Positions 35,540-46,539 are shown, numbered from the stretch's first letter. The stretch: DNA of 64,000 nt from Puccinia triticina (GCF_026914185.1 NC_070562.1:2542001-2606000); one strand, 5' to 3'. The notes: generated by a model not told the origin, from the letters alone. A program made the numbers and translations.

Positions 35540-36288
35540 AGAGCTGGTCGCTTTGAACCCGGGTACCCGCAGCCTTTTTTGGGCAAAATGAGACACCCGC
35601 ATCCGCATCCGCACCCGCAGAGCGGGTACAGGCGGTACCCGCGCGGGTATTCGCGGGTACCTGCCACTTCATCTTCTGTCGCCGAGGTTACATCGGCGAC
35701 CAGGAGGTTGTCTTCTCGTCGCCGAGGTTACTTCGGCGACCAGGAGGTTGTCTTCTTGTCGCCGAGGTAACTTTGGCGACCAGGAGGTTGTCTTGTCCTT
35801 GCCGAGGTTACTTCGGCGACCAGGAGCTTACCTTCTGGTCGCGCGGCGAGGTTATTCAACCTCTGCGACCAGGATGATTTCCTCTTGGTTGCCAAGTTTT
35901 TTATAACCTTTGTGACCAGGATACATTCTGGTTGCCGAGGTTTTTTAACCTTTCCAACCGGGATGATTTTTTCCCTCTGGTCGCCGAGATACAGCCCCGG
36001 CACCCGGAAGGAATCCCTCCTGGTCGCTGAGGATGTCTGTCATTGGCGACTAGGTGGGTCTTTCTGGCTGCCAAGGCTGTAAAACCTTGGCAACCGGAAG
36101 GGATCAGGCCTTCCAGCCGAAGAGGTGGGCGGGTGTGGATTGAACTACCCGGGTACCCGCAGGCTTTTTCCCGGAATCCCAGGCATCCACATCCGCACCC
36201 GCACCCGCTAGCGGGTACCCGCTGCCCACGAGCGGGTACCCGCCAACGGATACCGGGTACCCGCAACGGGTTCGTTTTGACCAGCTCT
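35540..36288 (-). mobile_element. Non-autonomous TIR element of GGGTACCC blocks and hairpin words (copy 2, inverted)
   Basis: Reverse complement of the element at 814-1580, with the same AGAGCTGGTC ends. Length is 749 bp against 767; one 18-bp segment near the 3' TIR of copy 1 is absent here. The four substitutions I noticed between copies are all CpG transitions. No clear 10-bp target duplication flanks this copy. Confidence 0.85.
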
Positions 36289-36299
36289 ACTACAAGGTG

Positions 36300-38298
36300 A
36301 GTGGGGTTGGAGTTGGATTAGTGGAGCTGCCTGGAATATGATGGGATGAGCTGATTTGAAAATGAGTCCGAGTGATTGAGCTTACGTTTGTGAGGTCCTG
36401 GGAGCAAGGTAGATTGATGTTGAACTTGGAGGAGCAATCTTGACCTAGACACGGGACTTTGACTTGGAAGAATTATTGCATATGCATACATATGTGAGCT
36501 GGCTGAGTCAGCTCCATGTGTTATACGGTTATTAGCCGTGCATAAATTCAAATTTTCTTTGGTTTGAAGCCGTAAGATAATAGTGACAAAACTCATTTTT
36601 GGCCCCATTTTGTGAGAAAAAAACACCCCAAAACTTAGATCTGCAGGTCTAGAATTCTGTGGATTTAAGAAAGTGGGATAATCAAATACTACAGAATTAT
36701 ATTTGGTAGTACATAGTATAGAATCAGGTACAAGTACATAGCTAGGGTGTAGTTTATACAGGCGTACACATGTACCCCTGTATGGTCACATGACATCATC
36801 AGTCACATGTTGGATCACATGTTTATCACATGGCACACTAGCTAAAATCCCTCAATAGAAGCTTCCATGCAGCAAAAATCCCTCAAAGGAGAAGTCACAC
36901 CAGCATAAATCCCTCAAATGACTTCCCCACCAGCAAAAATCCCTCACATTCCTCCTTCAACCTTAAAGGTCAAACTCCCGCCAGCAGCCAAAAAAAATTG
37001 ATTGCAAGACCACCGTGTGGGCAGCCGTTGGCCCCCACTGGATCTGCAATGGCAGAATCCTCCGGACTCCAATCACCCTCCTTCTTAAACCCTTTCGGGC
37101 TTCCCCTGAATACAAAGCGGTGTGGTAACCCTGTTCCTGTTCATACTATCACCCTCATATCACCTAAACCCTTCATAAATACCTCATTATTACTTCATAT
37201 TCAGATTCTACACCCCATTTTACCCCTAGTCACCCACTCATTTCACCTAGGATTTCCAAATGGATCAGCAGTTATTGGCATGTATAGTTTTGGCAGGTAT
37301 TTTCTTCATACATATCCTTAGCATTATTACATACATCATTCATTAGTATCATAGCTACATAGGACTGCAGATCTTACATAACTTCATTACTCATTTTTCT
37401 CTTCATATGATATCAGTCATAGCTCTTGTAGTTATTATCAAATGCTCATCATTATTTCATCTTCTACATAGTTACCTTTCATGTACACTCTTTGGTCATT
37501 GCGCCTTCATCATTACTGCTCATCTTCAGATATTGTTACTATGTGCTCATCATGTATCACCCCCCTGTAGTACTTCTCACATATATAAACACCCCTCTAG
37601 ATATTGTATCCCCATCATGCACTTTCTACTACATCCCCTCTGTAGCACCTTTACAAATCACACTTAGATACACTTTCATCACCATAGAAATATATCCCTC
37701 AGCATATATCTCATTACCCATCTCAGAGTGACTCCCAAGAGCTTCTGCTTTTCCCCTTCTCACTTCTCCTCTCTCACTCAGTAGGATTGATACACCTCAG
37801 ACTCATAAAGTGTTAAAGCCATCTAAGTCAAAGAGAATCATCAGCCACACCCTTTTCTTTTTCTTAGTGTAACCCTCTCTCCATCAGCATTAGTCTAGAG
37901 GGCAGCCTCACCAGCACCTGTAGCCTCTCCTACATTATTAGTAGTGTAGTTGACTATTTCCCCTCACAGCTCTTTCCTGATCTTTTAGGAGTTCCACAGC
38001 GGCTCCTTTTCTCCATCAACATCCTGTGCATTCAACAGGTTTAGCATTTGAAATGCACCGCGTGCATTTGGTATCTTCATAGCGATTGCTATAGACGGCA
38101 CGAGACAACAGAACTTTTCCATGTCTCAGTCCCTTTTTCAAATGGTCACCGGGTGAACCTGGAACAGTTGTGAAGTCTCCTGCTCCCGGGTATGGTAACC
38201 CCTACCATATCTCCGCCTAAGGTCATGTCCTCTGGCCATCTTCTTTGATCTTTGACTGCCCTTGGTCTGTTGTGTCTGTTGCTTCATCTCTGTTGTTC
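36300..38298. other. No gene seen; short tandem repeat at 36845-36960
   Basis: Between 36845 and 36960 the phrase 'CA.AAATCCCTCA' recurs four times at about 35-bp spacing. 37130-37740 is rich in ACATA/TTCAT words without coding character. The palindrome AAATGCACCGCGTGCATTT lies at about 38052-38070. The rest shows no gene. Confidence 0.45.
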
Positions 38299-38405
38299 GC
38301 CGCTCTCGGCATCTCCGCCTTACTTGTATGCCGCTCTCGGAATCTCCGCCTTACATGTATGCCGCTCTTGGCATCTCCACCTTAATTGTATGCCGCTCTT
38401 GGCTC
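38299..38405. repeat. 31-bp tandem repeat, 3.4 copies
   Basis: Units of 31 bp start GCCGCTCT and contain CATCTCC.CCTTA; three full copies and a partial one. It can be read through in several frames, so the apparent ORFs here are not evidence of a gene. Confidence 0.85.
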
Positions 38406-38726
38406 TATATACAGAGTCCGCCACCAATGCCTTGGGACCGTAGCTGAGTCTGGATTGCTATGAATGTGCAATGGTCAGATGCATGTGACGATAGCCTCAG
38501 CAGTTTGTATTATCCAAACTATGTATGCATGGCTGGCGGCAAATTCACTAAACATCACAACAGTTCAGGGGTCAGTGCTTTTGCCAGAGCTCACCTGATT
38601 TGATGGTGTTTGACGTTTGAGCTATTTGGGCCACAAGCCTATTTAAAAGATGGCTGGTGCAGCCCCATGTAGTTTTTGTACCAAATGAAGTGCTTCAGCA
38701 GTCCACTTTTACAACTCTTGTGCACT

Positions 38727-39224
38727 ATGGCTGGTAATCAGAACACGTCAGGAAATTGTTCACTTACATGTCAATCCTTATTTGAAACTGAAGAGCCTGT
38801 GAGTTCGCTTCATTGTGTATAACTTGACTATTTGTTGATTCCGGCATGCAACAGTCTTCTGTCCTATTTGGCAATACACAACAGTATGGTCCAATCAATA
38901 CCACCAGCTTTTTCACTTGCAATAAATCAGAACCAATAGACTATGAGGTATCACTTGATACCAACAGCTCTTGCAACTATATTTATAAAGTCACTGGCAA
39001 GTTTATGTTATCAATTGATGCATCCATTGCACCTGCCTTCAATTATTTGCCCGGCCATGCTGTAAAGGTCTAATTTTGAAGGCTCTACTGTGGATGATTC
39101 CAACTTCAGCGGAGTTCTTGTGGTGTCATTCAAGAAAAAGATAAAAGACAAAAACCCAAAATACAGTGATTGCCTATTGGCTATAGTGTTGCATAGCAAA
39201 TGGGATCCTATAGTTGAGCTTTGA
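38727..39224 (+). pseudogene. Small unknown gene, two exons, 3' frameshift likely
   Basis: Exon 1 (38727-38798) encodes 24 residues, MAGNQNTSGNCSLTCQSL onward. A GTGAGT...CAACAG intron (38799-38854) joins in phase to exon 2: SSVLFGNTQQYGPINTTSFF, YEVSLDTNSSCNYIYKVTGK, NYLPGHAVKV, stop near 39073. A second frame then reads GSTVDDSNFSGVLVVSFKK to about 39224, so a frameshift or a tiny intron near 39065 is likely. There is no signal peptide and no family I recognise. The sequence at 39351-39395 resembles a transposon end, so this may be an element-borne gene. Confidence 0.45.
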
Positions 39225-39962
39225 CCTGTTAAAATCAGCTTGAGATTTTAGGCTAAGACTCTTTCTTTATAAACAGGATTGTGTGGTTAAACAATTTGTA
39301 GTGAAGTATTGAATTCCTTCCAATGAAATGAGTGAGTGGTGAGGTGAAAATGTAGGCGGCGCAGCCGCCTCTGAACTCTAGTGTAAATGAAATGAGGACA
39401 CAAACAGCCCTCGTTGAGAAAATTATCCATACAGCTTAAATTCTACTCCTGTCTAGGAATTGGAAGTCATTGACAGTACTCATTTCCCTCCATAGCTCAA
39501 AGCAGAAGTTACTGATTAATTCCCCAGCTACCTGAATCCTAGCTAAGCTTCTCTTCGAGGCCATCTGTACATGGAATTCATGGATTGCTTCACGTGATAA
39601 TTGGAACATAATTGTGGTGTAGTAATTTGAGTTTCAGAAATGCAATATTTTCCAACAGAGGAAAAAGAAACGCGATTTATTTCATCGGTTCCTACCGGGA
39701 AACAAAACTAACAGGGGAAGGTACAGAGATATGAACAGGAGAAAGGCTGGCTACACGGAAGAAATCTCTCAGTATGAAGCGTTCTCTGGCTTAGTGCCCT
39801 TAAGGTTGTTGCTATTCAAGAAAGATAAGGGAAGATTAGCGAACGAAGAGATAAATGTGGAGGAAGGAGGACAAGGCTATTGACGCACAAATCCCAAGTG
39901 GTGACATCGCAAAGGGCGCCATTCTTACGTTCCGCCTCGGTGGGGTTGAGTTTCTCAAAGAG
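39225..39962. other. No gene; GC palindrome at 39351-39395
   Basis: GTAGGCGGCGCAGCCGCCTC followed by 'GAACTCTAG' at 39351-39395 reads, inverted, like the ACTAGAGTTTAAGGCGGC motif at 13325. It may be a terminal inverted repeat of an element extending to the left. The remainder is without features. Confidence 0.4.
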
Positions 39963-41078
39963 CTACCAAGACGGATCACCATTGATCAATTGATCTTCAT
40001 AAATCCACTTGCTCGTTGGCTTGAAGGGAAGTGAGTCACTCAATCTGCTCACCGCTTCATTGACTGCAATATTGAAGCACCCCACTGTTTCATCGATGTT
40101 TGGTCCAAAGTCACAGCCTACGATTAAAAGAACAGTATCAGTCGTTATCCTTACATTCTGAATTTTAAAGACGGTTTGGCCACAAGTGTTTGACTTACCA
40201 CCAATTACTTTGGCATAATGAGGATTTTTTGCATCACCTTTCCTTTGAATGTATCTGAATTTCTCTATCAATTAGTCGTCTGGATAAAGTACAGTAAGTG
40301 AAAACTTTCTAACAGTGTAGGACACTTACATTTGTTTCCCGCAGTTGGATTTGTTTTCCCTATATATTGAAAATGTGGTAGCAATGGACAGATTAGCACG
40401 CTGATTTACCTATGTTCAGAGCTGCTTGGACGTACTGGTTGACCCAACCGTTAGAATTACCGCCAGCTCCGGCCCAGAGACATACACCTAATCCATCTCC
40501 TGGGTTACTGGACTCAGGGCAGGTCTGAAAATTATTCTCATCAGACAGCTGATATGATTCAATTCGACCCAAGAATAAGGTCGAGAGAACATACATATAC
40601 CATCCTGACGGCTTTGGTGACCTACAAGAGGAAAAAAAGTTAAACCAAAAATCGAGTCAGCTGTCTTCCCCGGGGGAGCGCTGAAAAATAGTTGAGTGGC
40701 TGACCGGTATGGTGGTGTCATATCGGCGTTCCAAAAGGTGCTCTTCGCTGCGCTTAGTCTTTCTAGCCTGTTGCACTGTGAACTACACCGATGACAGAGA
40801 AAAGAATACGTATGCGGGTGCATCATTAGCACAACACTCTCGATGGCCAACCCACGAAAACGAATCCAACTCACCTGGGGAACTGTTGCAGGGGCTTTGG
40901 GAGGATCTGGTGGCGGAGGGCATCGTTCATTCGGGTTGGCGGAAGCATAAACACATTTTTTACCTGTATGCAGAAAGTGATCGTAGCACGTCGTGTGAGG
41001 CTTAGCAGGATCAGAGAAAGCCGTCGCCACAGATAAGGAAAGTGCAACAAGGCAGATCAGAGATGCAGTAGCTTTCAT
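39963..41078 (-). CDS. Secreted cysteine-containing protein, rust effector-candidate type
   Basis: ATG 41078 starts MKATASLICLVALSLSVATA, a clear signal peptide with cleavage predicted near ATAFS. Exon 1 (41078-40875, 68 codons) ends before a GTGAGT donor. Later exons carry TCPESSNPGDGLGVCLWAG, GGNSNGWVNQYVQAALNIG, YIQRKGDAKNPHYAKVI, VGCDFGPNIDETVGCFNIAV and PTSKWIYED, with the stop at 39963-39965. About five or six introns are needed, and the exons at 40767-40700 and 40620-40590 are uncertain. The GVCLWAG...IQRKG...CDF...GCF order resembles a secreted protein family I associate with rusts. The function is unknown. Such proteins are commonly considered effector candidates; that is inference. 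Confidence 0.7.
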
Positions 41079-41523
41079 TGTGGAACAGATTTCAGAGTTA
41101 CTGAGTGATTGAATTGGTTATTTGTTACGCTATGTACAAGTTGACAACGTTCAGACGCGCTGGCTTAGAGGAGTACGTGGTACTGGCTTGATGGAGTCCT
41201 CATTTATACATAGACTTCCCTGCTGGTCTTGGTCGCGTTTGTGCTCTCGGTCTCGGGGGAGAGACGGAGTAGCACTCCTCTACATAATCATAACCAGTCC
41301 ATTACGAAAACAGTGAAACCTTGACAGTGAAACGTAATTTTTCGAAAGAAAGAGACTGGCTTGACAACCAAACCTTGACTGTCAAGGGAGCCATAGGCAA
41401 CATGAGCCAGCTCGATGAGCACTGCCGGTAGACGGAACCCGAGGCATGCAGCAATATAAATACATCCCCAAAAGGGAAGGGAATGATGAGCAACAGGCAA
41501 TACTGGGCCAGCTGCGCTAACAT
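41079..41523. other. Upstream region of the secreted-protein gene; no further gene
   Basis: This contains the promoter side of the minus-strand gene ending at 41078. No individual promoter element is claimed. Confidence 0.35.
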
Positions 41524-41770
41524 TTGGGCGTAGTGTAGCGTAACGCAAGCGGTTATCGGTTTGGCGCTAGCGCTGCGCACGCAGGCCGCAACAAAGCACC
41601 CGCTACGCTGCTTCACAGCTCTTTGTCGCGGGTTTCTGCCGCTCCGGCTCAACAGGCTGTAACGCGGCGTAGCGTAGGAGAAAACGGCCAACAAGTCACT
41701 AACGCTACATGCTCAGCCGTCGAAAAAAGAGCCGCTACGCTACCGCTTTTTTTACTAAAAGTGGAGCGGC
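41524..41770. repeat. TAGCG/CGCTA-rich repeat
   Basis: GTAGCG, CGCTAC and TAACGC words recur in both orientations through about 250 bp (for example 41531, 41600, 41668, 41700, 41735). It is GC-rich against an AT-rich background and has no gene. It is similar in style to 2905-3310. Confidence 0.5.
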
Positions 41771-42547
41771 TTCGAGTTGCAGTGGGCTATCATATGCTTA
41801 TATTTCTGACTAATCTACGCAACCTGTTGTGTCACTTGTTAGGCAAAGAAGGACCAAAAAGGCTCAAGAAACTTTTCCAGTTTGAGATCATCTTTGATTG
41901 TTTCTTCAGAGCACATTTTTCCCAACAGCACCACAAGTTACATGCATACACAAATTGAACTTTTCAGCATGTTACATACATATCTCCAAATGTTGTAGAA
42001 CCAGATGTGACCATTACCCAAACACAGTTTTGGCCTAAGTGCACTGCAAGAAAAACTCTAAGAAACTGCTTGCAGTTGAGATGCAGCAAGCTTGAATGAA
42101 GCCTCAGCTCAAGCTGGAGTCAAGCACCCAAATTCTGTGCTGGTGCACCTTGAGTGTGTACCTTGTTCAGAATCTCAATGCTGAACATGCTGTAGTGCTC
42201 ATGCAGTAGGCTGAGGCAGATTTTCAACCTGGCAAATGAGCATCCCCCTGAGCACCCTTTTATTTTATTTTAGTAAACACTCCTTTTTTTTTACTTAAGT
42301 GCAGATTTGATTTAACATTGTGCACTATGCATATTCATCTAGAAGACAAAAATGTTGCGGGGTACAACCACAATTTATGTAAAAAATGAAAGAATCCAAA
42401 GGACTAAGAGGTGCATTTCTTTAGTAAACCAGCTAATTGTATGTGCAACTTATATGATGCAGAGATTTAGCGGGTAGAGAAATTTACCTAAGAGCAAGCG
42501 GTTGGCAGCTCTTTCTTAGGAAAAAGATTGGTGGCCGTGGTTGATTC

Positions 42548-43072
42548 TGTTGGATTTTCGTCCTCCTGGACTCTCCTCTTTTATGCCTTCTGCCTCCCTT
42601 CCACTTCCTTGTCATCTCACTTGACTCCATTAGAATCATTATGCTCTCACATTTCTTATGGTCTGGTTGTATGTTTGTGGTCATGTTTGTCATCCCTACT
42701 TGCCTTGTTGACGTTGTCCCTGCCGAGATTAGATAGTCAGACTTTCCCAATGCTCCTTATCCTCTGATGTGTGTGTGCTCTGTATGTGAAAGTCTTGTCT
42801 CCCTTGTGACATCTTGTTGAGAGTTCCATCAAGTTCCTTTTTCTTCTATGAATATTCATTGTCATGTTGCCCACAAGTTGATTCCCTGTATGTAGTCTAT
42901 ATATACATAGCCTACAACCTGCAATCAACTCTCATTGGTTCTTCCTCATTTTTTTCCGCACCTCCATCCTGAGCCAATCCGGTGAGCCCTCAACCCTCAC
43001 TGCCCTCTCTCTCGAGCCCACTGGCTCATCTTTTGCTTCCTCGTGCTGCGGTACTCAGTCAAAATCCCAACA
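42548..43072 (+). repeat. Solo LTR with perfect target duplication
   Basis: 525 bp from TGTTGGATTTTCG to AAAATCCCAACA, flanked by GATTC at 42543-42547 and 43073-43077. A TATATATACATAG sequence near 42898 and a CT-rich leader after it fit an LTR promoter. No internal retroelement sequence adjoins it, so it reads as a solo LTR left by recombination. A diverged relative is at 12647-13176. Confidence 0.88.
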
Positions 43073-43077
43073 GATTC

Positions 43078-43940
43078 ACCAGGCTGTTGAGAGTAAATAG
43101 AAAGTAGATTTGGCACGGAACTGTTGTGACGTTGTTTGTTAGTTTGTGCTCCTTCAGTTTGTCTTTTCTTAAACTCTCTTACTTGACAAGGCCTTAAGGC
43201 TCCTTTTGTCCAGCTGTTTTAGTGGAGGCAAAACAACGTAGTAGACGCTCAATGTTATCTGTTTATAACAATGAGGTTCTATTTTAGTTTGATGTTTCTC
43301 TGTGCCTTGCTTCTTAACTCAAACCCTCACCGTCTTTTGTTTCTCCTCTTTGAGTAGTTACGACGTGAGTTTTGGTCTTCTCCTGATTGGTGATGTCTGA
43401 TAGGATATAGGATAGCGTTAGCTGATCTGTTTAACCAGTTAAAAACAGGTCTCATCCTTACCTTTGGTTTTGGTTGAGATCCTGTTGATTAACGGTCTGG
43501 GACAGTGTTTTTCCACGTGTCTGTTCTTGCTGCTCGCGGGTGCCAAAACTGTAATTGTCAAAGCAATGTAATCAGTATCTGCATTTCTCCGCTGCGTGGC
43601 TATTTGGACTGCGGGAAATGGTTTGCTTTGCTTACCATTTTCCGCAGCTGTTTGAGATCCCAGCAACCTCCTCACTTTGTGGGGATGTTGCCTTTCACCT
43701 TGGCGTGAATTCTCACAAAAAAGAAGGGACAAGAAGTAACAAATGAATTTCTGTAATGGGGACATATGCAGGATAGGTTTTGAGAGGGAACAAGAGTAAA
43801 GAAGCAGAAAGGAAGAGAAGAAAAAGGAAAAAAGGGTTGAGGCAAATAAAAAGAAAGAAAGATCTGGGTGGGGAAAAGACTCAGATAGATCTGGGGGTCA
43901 TGGGTGGGTTCCTTTGGCGTCCTCTCCCCTTTGAGATTGA
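43078..43940. other. No gene seen
   Basis: Mixed composition, with an A/G-rich stretch at 43780-43870. It may include the 3' region of the LINE remnant that lies on the minus strand at 43946-44215, but I see no poly-A tail or target duplication. Confidence 0.35.
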
Positions 43941-43945
43941 GGGAG

Positions 43946-44215
43946 TCAAGCTGAGATCTGAATGAATCTCTTGGTTGCCTTGAATGCCTTGGGTTTGTGG
44001 AGGAGTGTCCTGGCCATGATCTCAGTGATTCTCTCATCATGCAGAATCCTTCTGGCTGTTGCCCTAGCCCCGTCAAACCTAGAGCAGGAAACGAGATAAT
44101 GTTCAACTGATTCCCTAACTCCACACGCCGAGCAAATTGGGTATGGAGCCTTTTTGATTTTGAATTGAAAAGCATTCAAAGGGACATGACCTGATTGGAG
44201 TGCATGATGGTGTTT
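43946..44215 (-). pseudogene. LINE-type retrotransposon remnant (3' end of ORF2)
   Basis: The minus strand reads HHALQSGHVPLNAF, then CSACGVRESVEHYLVSC and ARRILHDERI, ending near 43946. The CxxC...HxxxxC knuckle preceded by 'G' and 'LNAFQFKI' is the region that follows RNase H in Tad/I-type non-LTR retrotransposons of fungi. Reverse transcriptase is absent, so only the 3' end remains. Confidence 0.6.
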
Positions 44216-44236
44216 AATTGACTCAGAGTTACTCTT

Positions 44237-44290
44237 CAGACTTAAGTTGGCAGACAGACTTAAGTTGGCAGACAGACTTAAGTTGGCAGA
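44237..44290. repeat. 18-bp tandem repeat, three copies
   Basis: ACTTAAGTTGGCAGACAG occurs three times head to tail just upstream of the LINE remnant. Confidence 0.85.
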
Positions 44291-44569
44291 GATATGATAA
44301 GCAGAAAATTTATCATATCTAATTTTAAGGAAGCACCCAAGAAATCATATAAAATTATCTGGAGAATAAGATAAAGCATGCAGCAGCATACAACACAAAG
44401 TTTTCTGACCAGTAGCAGAAAATAAAATTCAGGACAAGCCTGGAAAAGATAGGTGGAAGTGTAAGATAAGCAAGAAAAAAAACATTGCCAATGGAGGATG
44501 AACAGGGGAGGGGGGGAGCAAGGCATGTGCAGAACAAGGGATTTCCAGGACAGGATTGGGATTGTTAAT

Positions 44570-45094
44570 CCTGGTGCAGTCTCTTCATGGCTTTGTGGAC
44601 CCCGCCCATGAGCAAGACTGCCGGGCCATAGCGGATCCCCAGTTTGCAGAGCCTTCAGATCAAGGTGGTCTTGAAGATTGACCAGTGGTAGAGGGAGTGC
44701 CACTCAATCGCCGCGTGAGTCTGGGTGTCGCCGGGATGGATGTGGCAGAGGTCAATATAGGCCTCCATTGTGAGGTCGCCATCAGAGGGGGGGGAACTGG
44801 AGCTTGACTTTGCGCGCTTTGGGTTTGGCGGGGTTGAAGAGCCCGATGACTGAAGTTGGTCAACAAGTAAAGACGGCAACGGCTTGCAATCTTTGACCTC
44901 GGCACGTGACGGGTCAAACATGTCCGGGCAGAGTACCTGAAGCCTCTTGATGGTAGACTTGCGCTTCCAAGGTAGCAGGCGCCGCGGGGGAGGGGGTCCG
45001 TCATTGTCGCCTGAGAGAGGGGCTGGAGCCTCATTGCGGCAAGGCTGCGATTGGGCCTGAGGCGGGTGGTGCAAGCCATCAGTGCATGGCCCAA
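44570..45094 (-). pseudogene. Hypothetical protein, S/P-rich with conserved-looking C terminus
   Basis: The minus strand from 45074 reads MHHPPQAQSQPC, a basic and proline-rich N terminus, KRLQVLCPDMFDPSRAE, a serine-rich linker (PKRAKSSSSSPPSDG), then MEAYIDLCHIHPGDTQTHAA and WHSLYHWSIFKTTLI. A TGA at 44655-44657 is followed in frame by RLCKLGIRYGPAVLLMGGV, so the frame probably continued originally. The C-terminal arrangement resembles a small SAM-like helical domain seen in rust repeat proteins; that is a weak recollection. PKRAK may be a nuclear signal. It lies inside the candidate CACTA-type element. Confidence 0.4.
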
Positions 45095-45329
45095 ATGGAT
45101 ATCGATATCAGGGCAAAGATGGGAGGGAGTTAACTTACGTTTTGGGAGATACCACTCTGGTTTTCTCCTCCTCTGTCGTCGTGGTGTGAGCTAGGTTCCC
45201 GGTTTTCCATAACGTGCAAGGTGGGTCGGAGGCAAGCTGGGAGGGCGAGTTTGCAATGCGGAGACAAATTGCAATGGGGGAGATATCCATGTTGGATGCT
45301 TGACTTGAGATCATATACTGCTGGCGATG

Positions 45330-45818
45330 GTTGATTTTTGAACAAATATTTCTGGTGATGTTCGAATTCTGTTTGATTGTTGGTGGCTGAGGATGATAGT
45401 CGAAGTGGAATCAAAATGACCTCGAAAGTGGTTTGGAGGGCAATCAAATGAGATTCGAATGGCAGTTGAATAAGGTTTTCACCGGAGTTTCTCCGGCAAC
45501 TCCGGCGGATATCCCAGATATTTTCCGGATTGAGTTTCCACTCAATTATTCCTCAAATTATTTCCCAAAAATTGGGAAAAAAATTGAGGAGTATTCGAAA
45601 TCCCAACGAGTGGGCCGGCCACTTCGAATTTCTTTTGATAATTTTCCGTCACTTTGAACAACGTTTGGAAAAGACGCAACGAAGTGCGTCCGTGGTGTAC
45701 CTGCACCCGCCGCGGGTCAGGTTCACTTGGCAATCCTTATTGAGTATCACCTCAAGCTTCCTTTGAGCTTCTGCATCTCAACTGCTTATAGCAGTTTCTA
45801 AGGGTTTTCTTGTTAGTG
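45330..45818. repeat. Second copy of the TTCAAA repeat with a collapsed hairpin block
   Basis: 45330-45685 matches the style and flanking phrases of 11211-11732. GCGTCCGTGGTGTACC (45686-45701) is joined by about 20 bp to TCACTTGGCAATCCTTA (near 45725), whereas at 11733-12290 about 500 bp of GGTACC blocks and hairpin words lie between the same phrases. A CACTA-type subterminal region and end follow (45745-45818). Confidence 0.55.
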
Positions 45819-46539
45819 CAGGTCAATTACAAAGTCACTCCTCCCTCTCAGGAGGAAGATGGATGGTTTGTTGCTTTGATTACACAAAGAAGAAGCCAGA
45901 AAATGGAACTTTTGAAGATGTGGTTCCCTCCGCAACATGGAGAGCTTTCATTTGGTTAAAAAAAATGAGAAAGAATGTCATAAAGATGAGGGAGCAAGTG
46001 AGAGATTATTAAAAAAAGTGGTGTTTTCTCAAAAAATAGAATTCCTCCCATGTGCCAAAGATCACCGCTTGCCGGCAAGTCCCACCTCCTCGGAGGGACT
46101 GTGTTAAGTTCGATCATCTTCACTTCGGCACCGGCGGTCCGGCAGCCAGGAAGGGCTGTTGCCACCGGGCTGTACTGTTTTTATGTATGGCAGAATGGGG
46201 GGAGATTAAGCTGGGGCTGTGCCCAACAACCCCATAACTTATAGCATTGCATTCGACCAATAAACACAAGTCAATATCAGGTATAAAATGTGGTGATCCA
46301 GCCACCCTCATCGGCTATCTTGTCCGCAGAAGTCTCGTCCATGGCTTCCCTCAAATCTTTTGCATACACCCTCCAGTACTAAACGCCGGGACTGTTCATG
46401 GAAAAATACATCAAGCCTTCCGGCCGTGGTCCGCCGTGGGTGGTCGCATCATCATTCTTTTGGAGACTGCTCGGGTAAGTACATAACCTTGGTCTTTTCG
46501 ACACTGCGCACTTTGTCTAACTCTATTCGCATTCGCACC
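45819..46539. promoter_or_regulatory. Upstream region of the secreted-protein gene; no other gene
   Basis: The first half is A-rich. The complementary pair TCCTCCCATG.../...CCTCGGAGGGA near 46047-46100 may fold. No defined promoter motif is claimed. Confidence 0.3.

Larger units (their letters stand above)
42042..45818. mobile_element. Candidate CACTA-type element, composite
   Basis: The left end is CACTGCAAGAAAAACTCTAA; the right end read on the minus strand is CACTAACAAGAAAACCC. Both are followed by matching subterminal sequence ('AGAAACTGC', 'GCAGTTGAGATGCAG', AAGCTT), giving imperfect TIRs of about 55 bp. The flanking 3 bp differ (GTG versus CAG), so one insertion event is not proved. 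Inside lie a solo LTR, a LINE remnant and a hypothetical gene. No transposase was seen. Confidence 0.4.

Noticed and set aside
35540..36288. Assembly artefact creating the inverted second copy
   Set aside because: The copies differ by an 18-bp indel and several substitutions and have unrelated flanks, so they are separate insertions.
43672..44175. 167-codon minus-strand ORF overlapping the LINE remnant
   Set aside because: It is in another frame from the recognisable CxxC...HxxxxC sequence and ends in low complexity.
42042..45818. One intact CACTA transposon
   Set aside because: Ends match in type, but the 3-bp flanks differ and no transposase lies inside. Reported only as a low-confidence composite.
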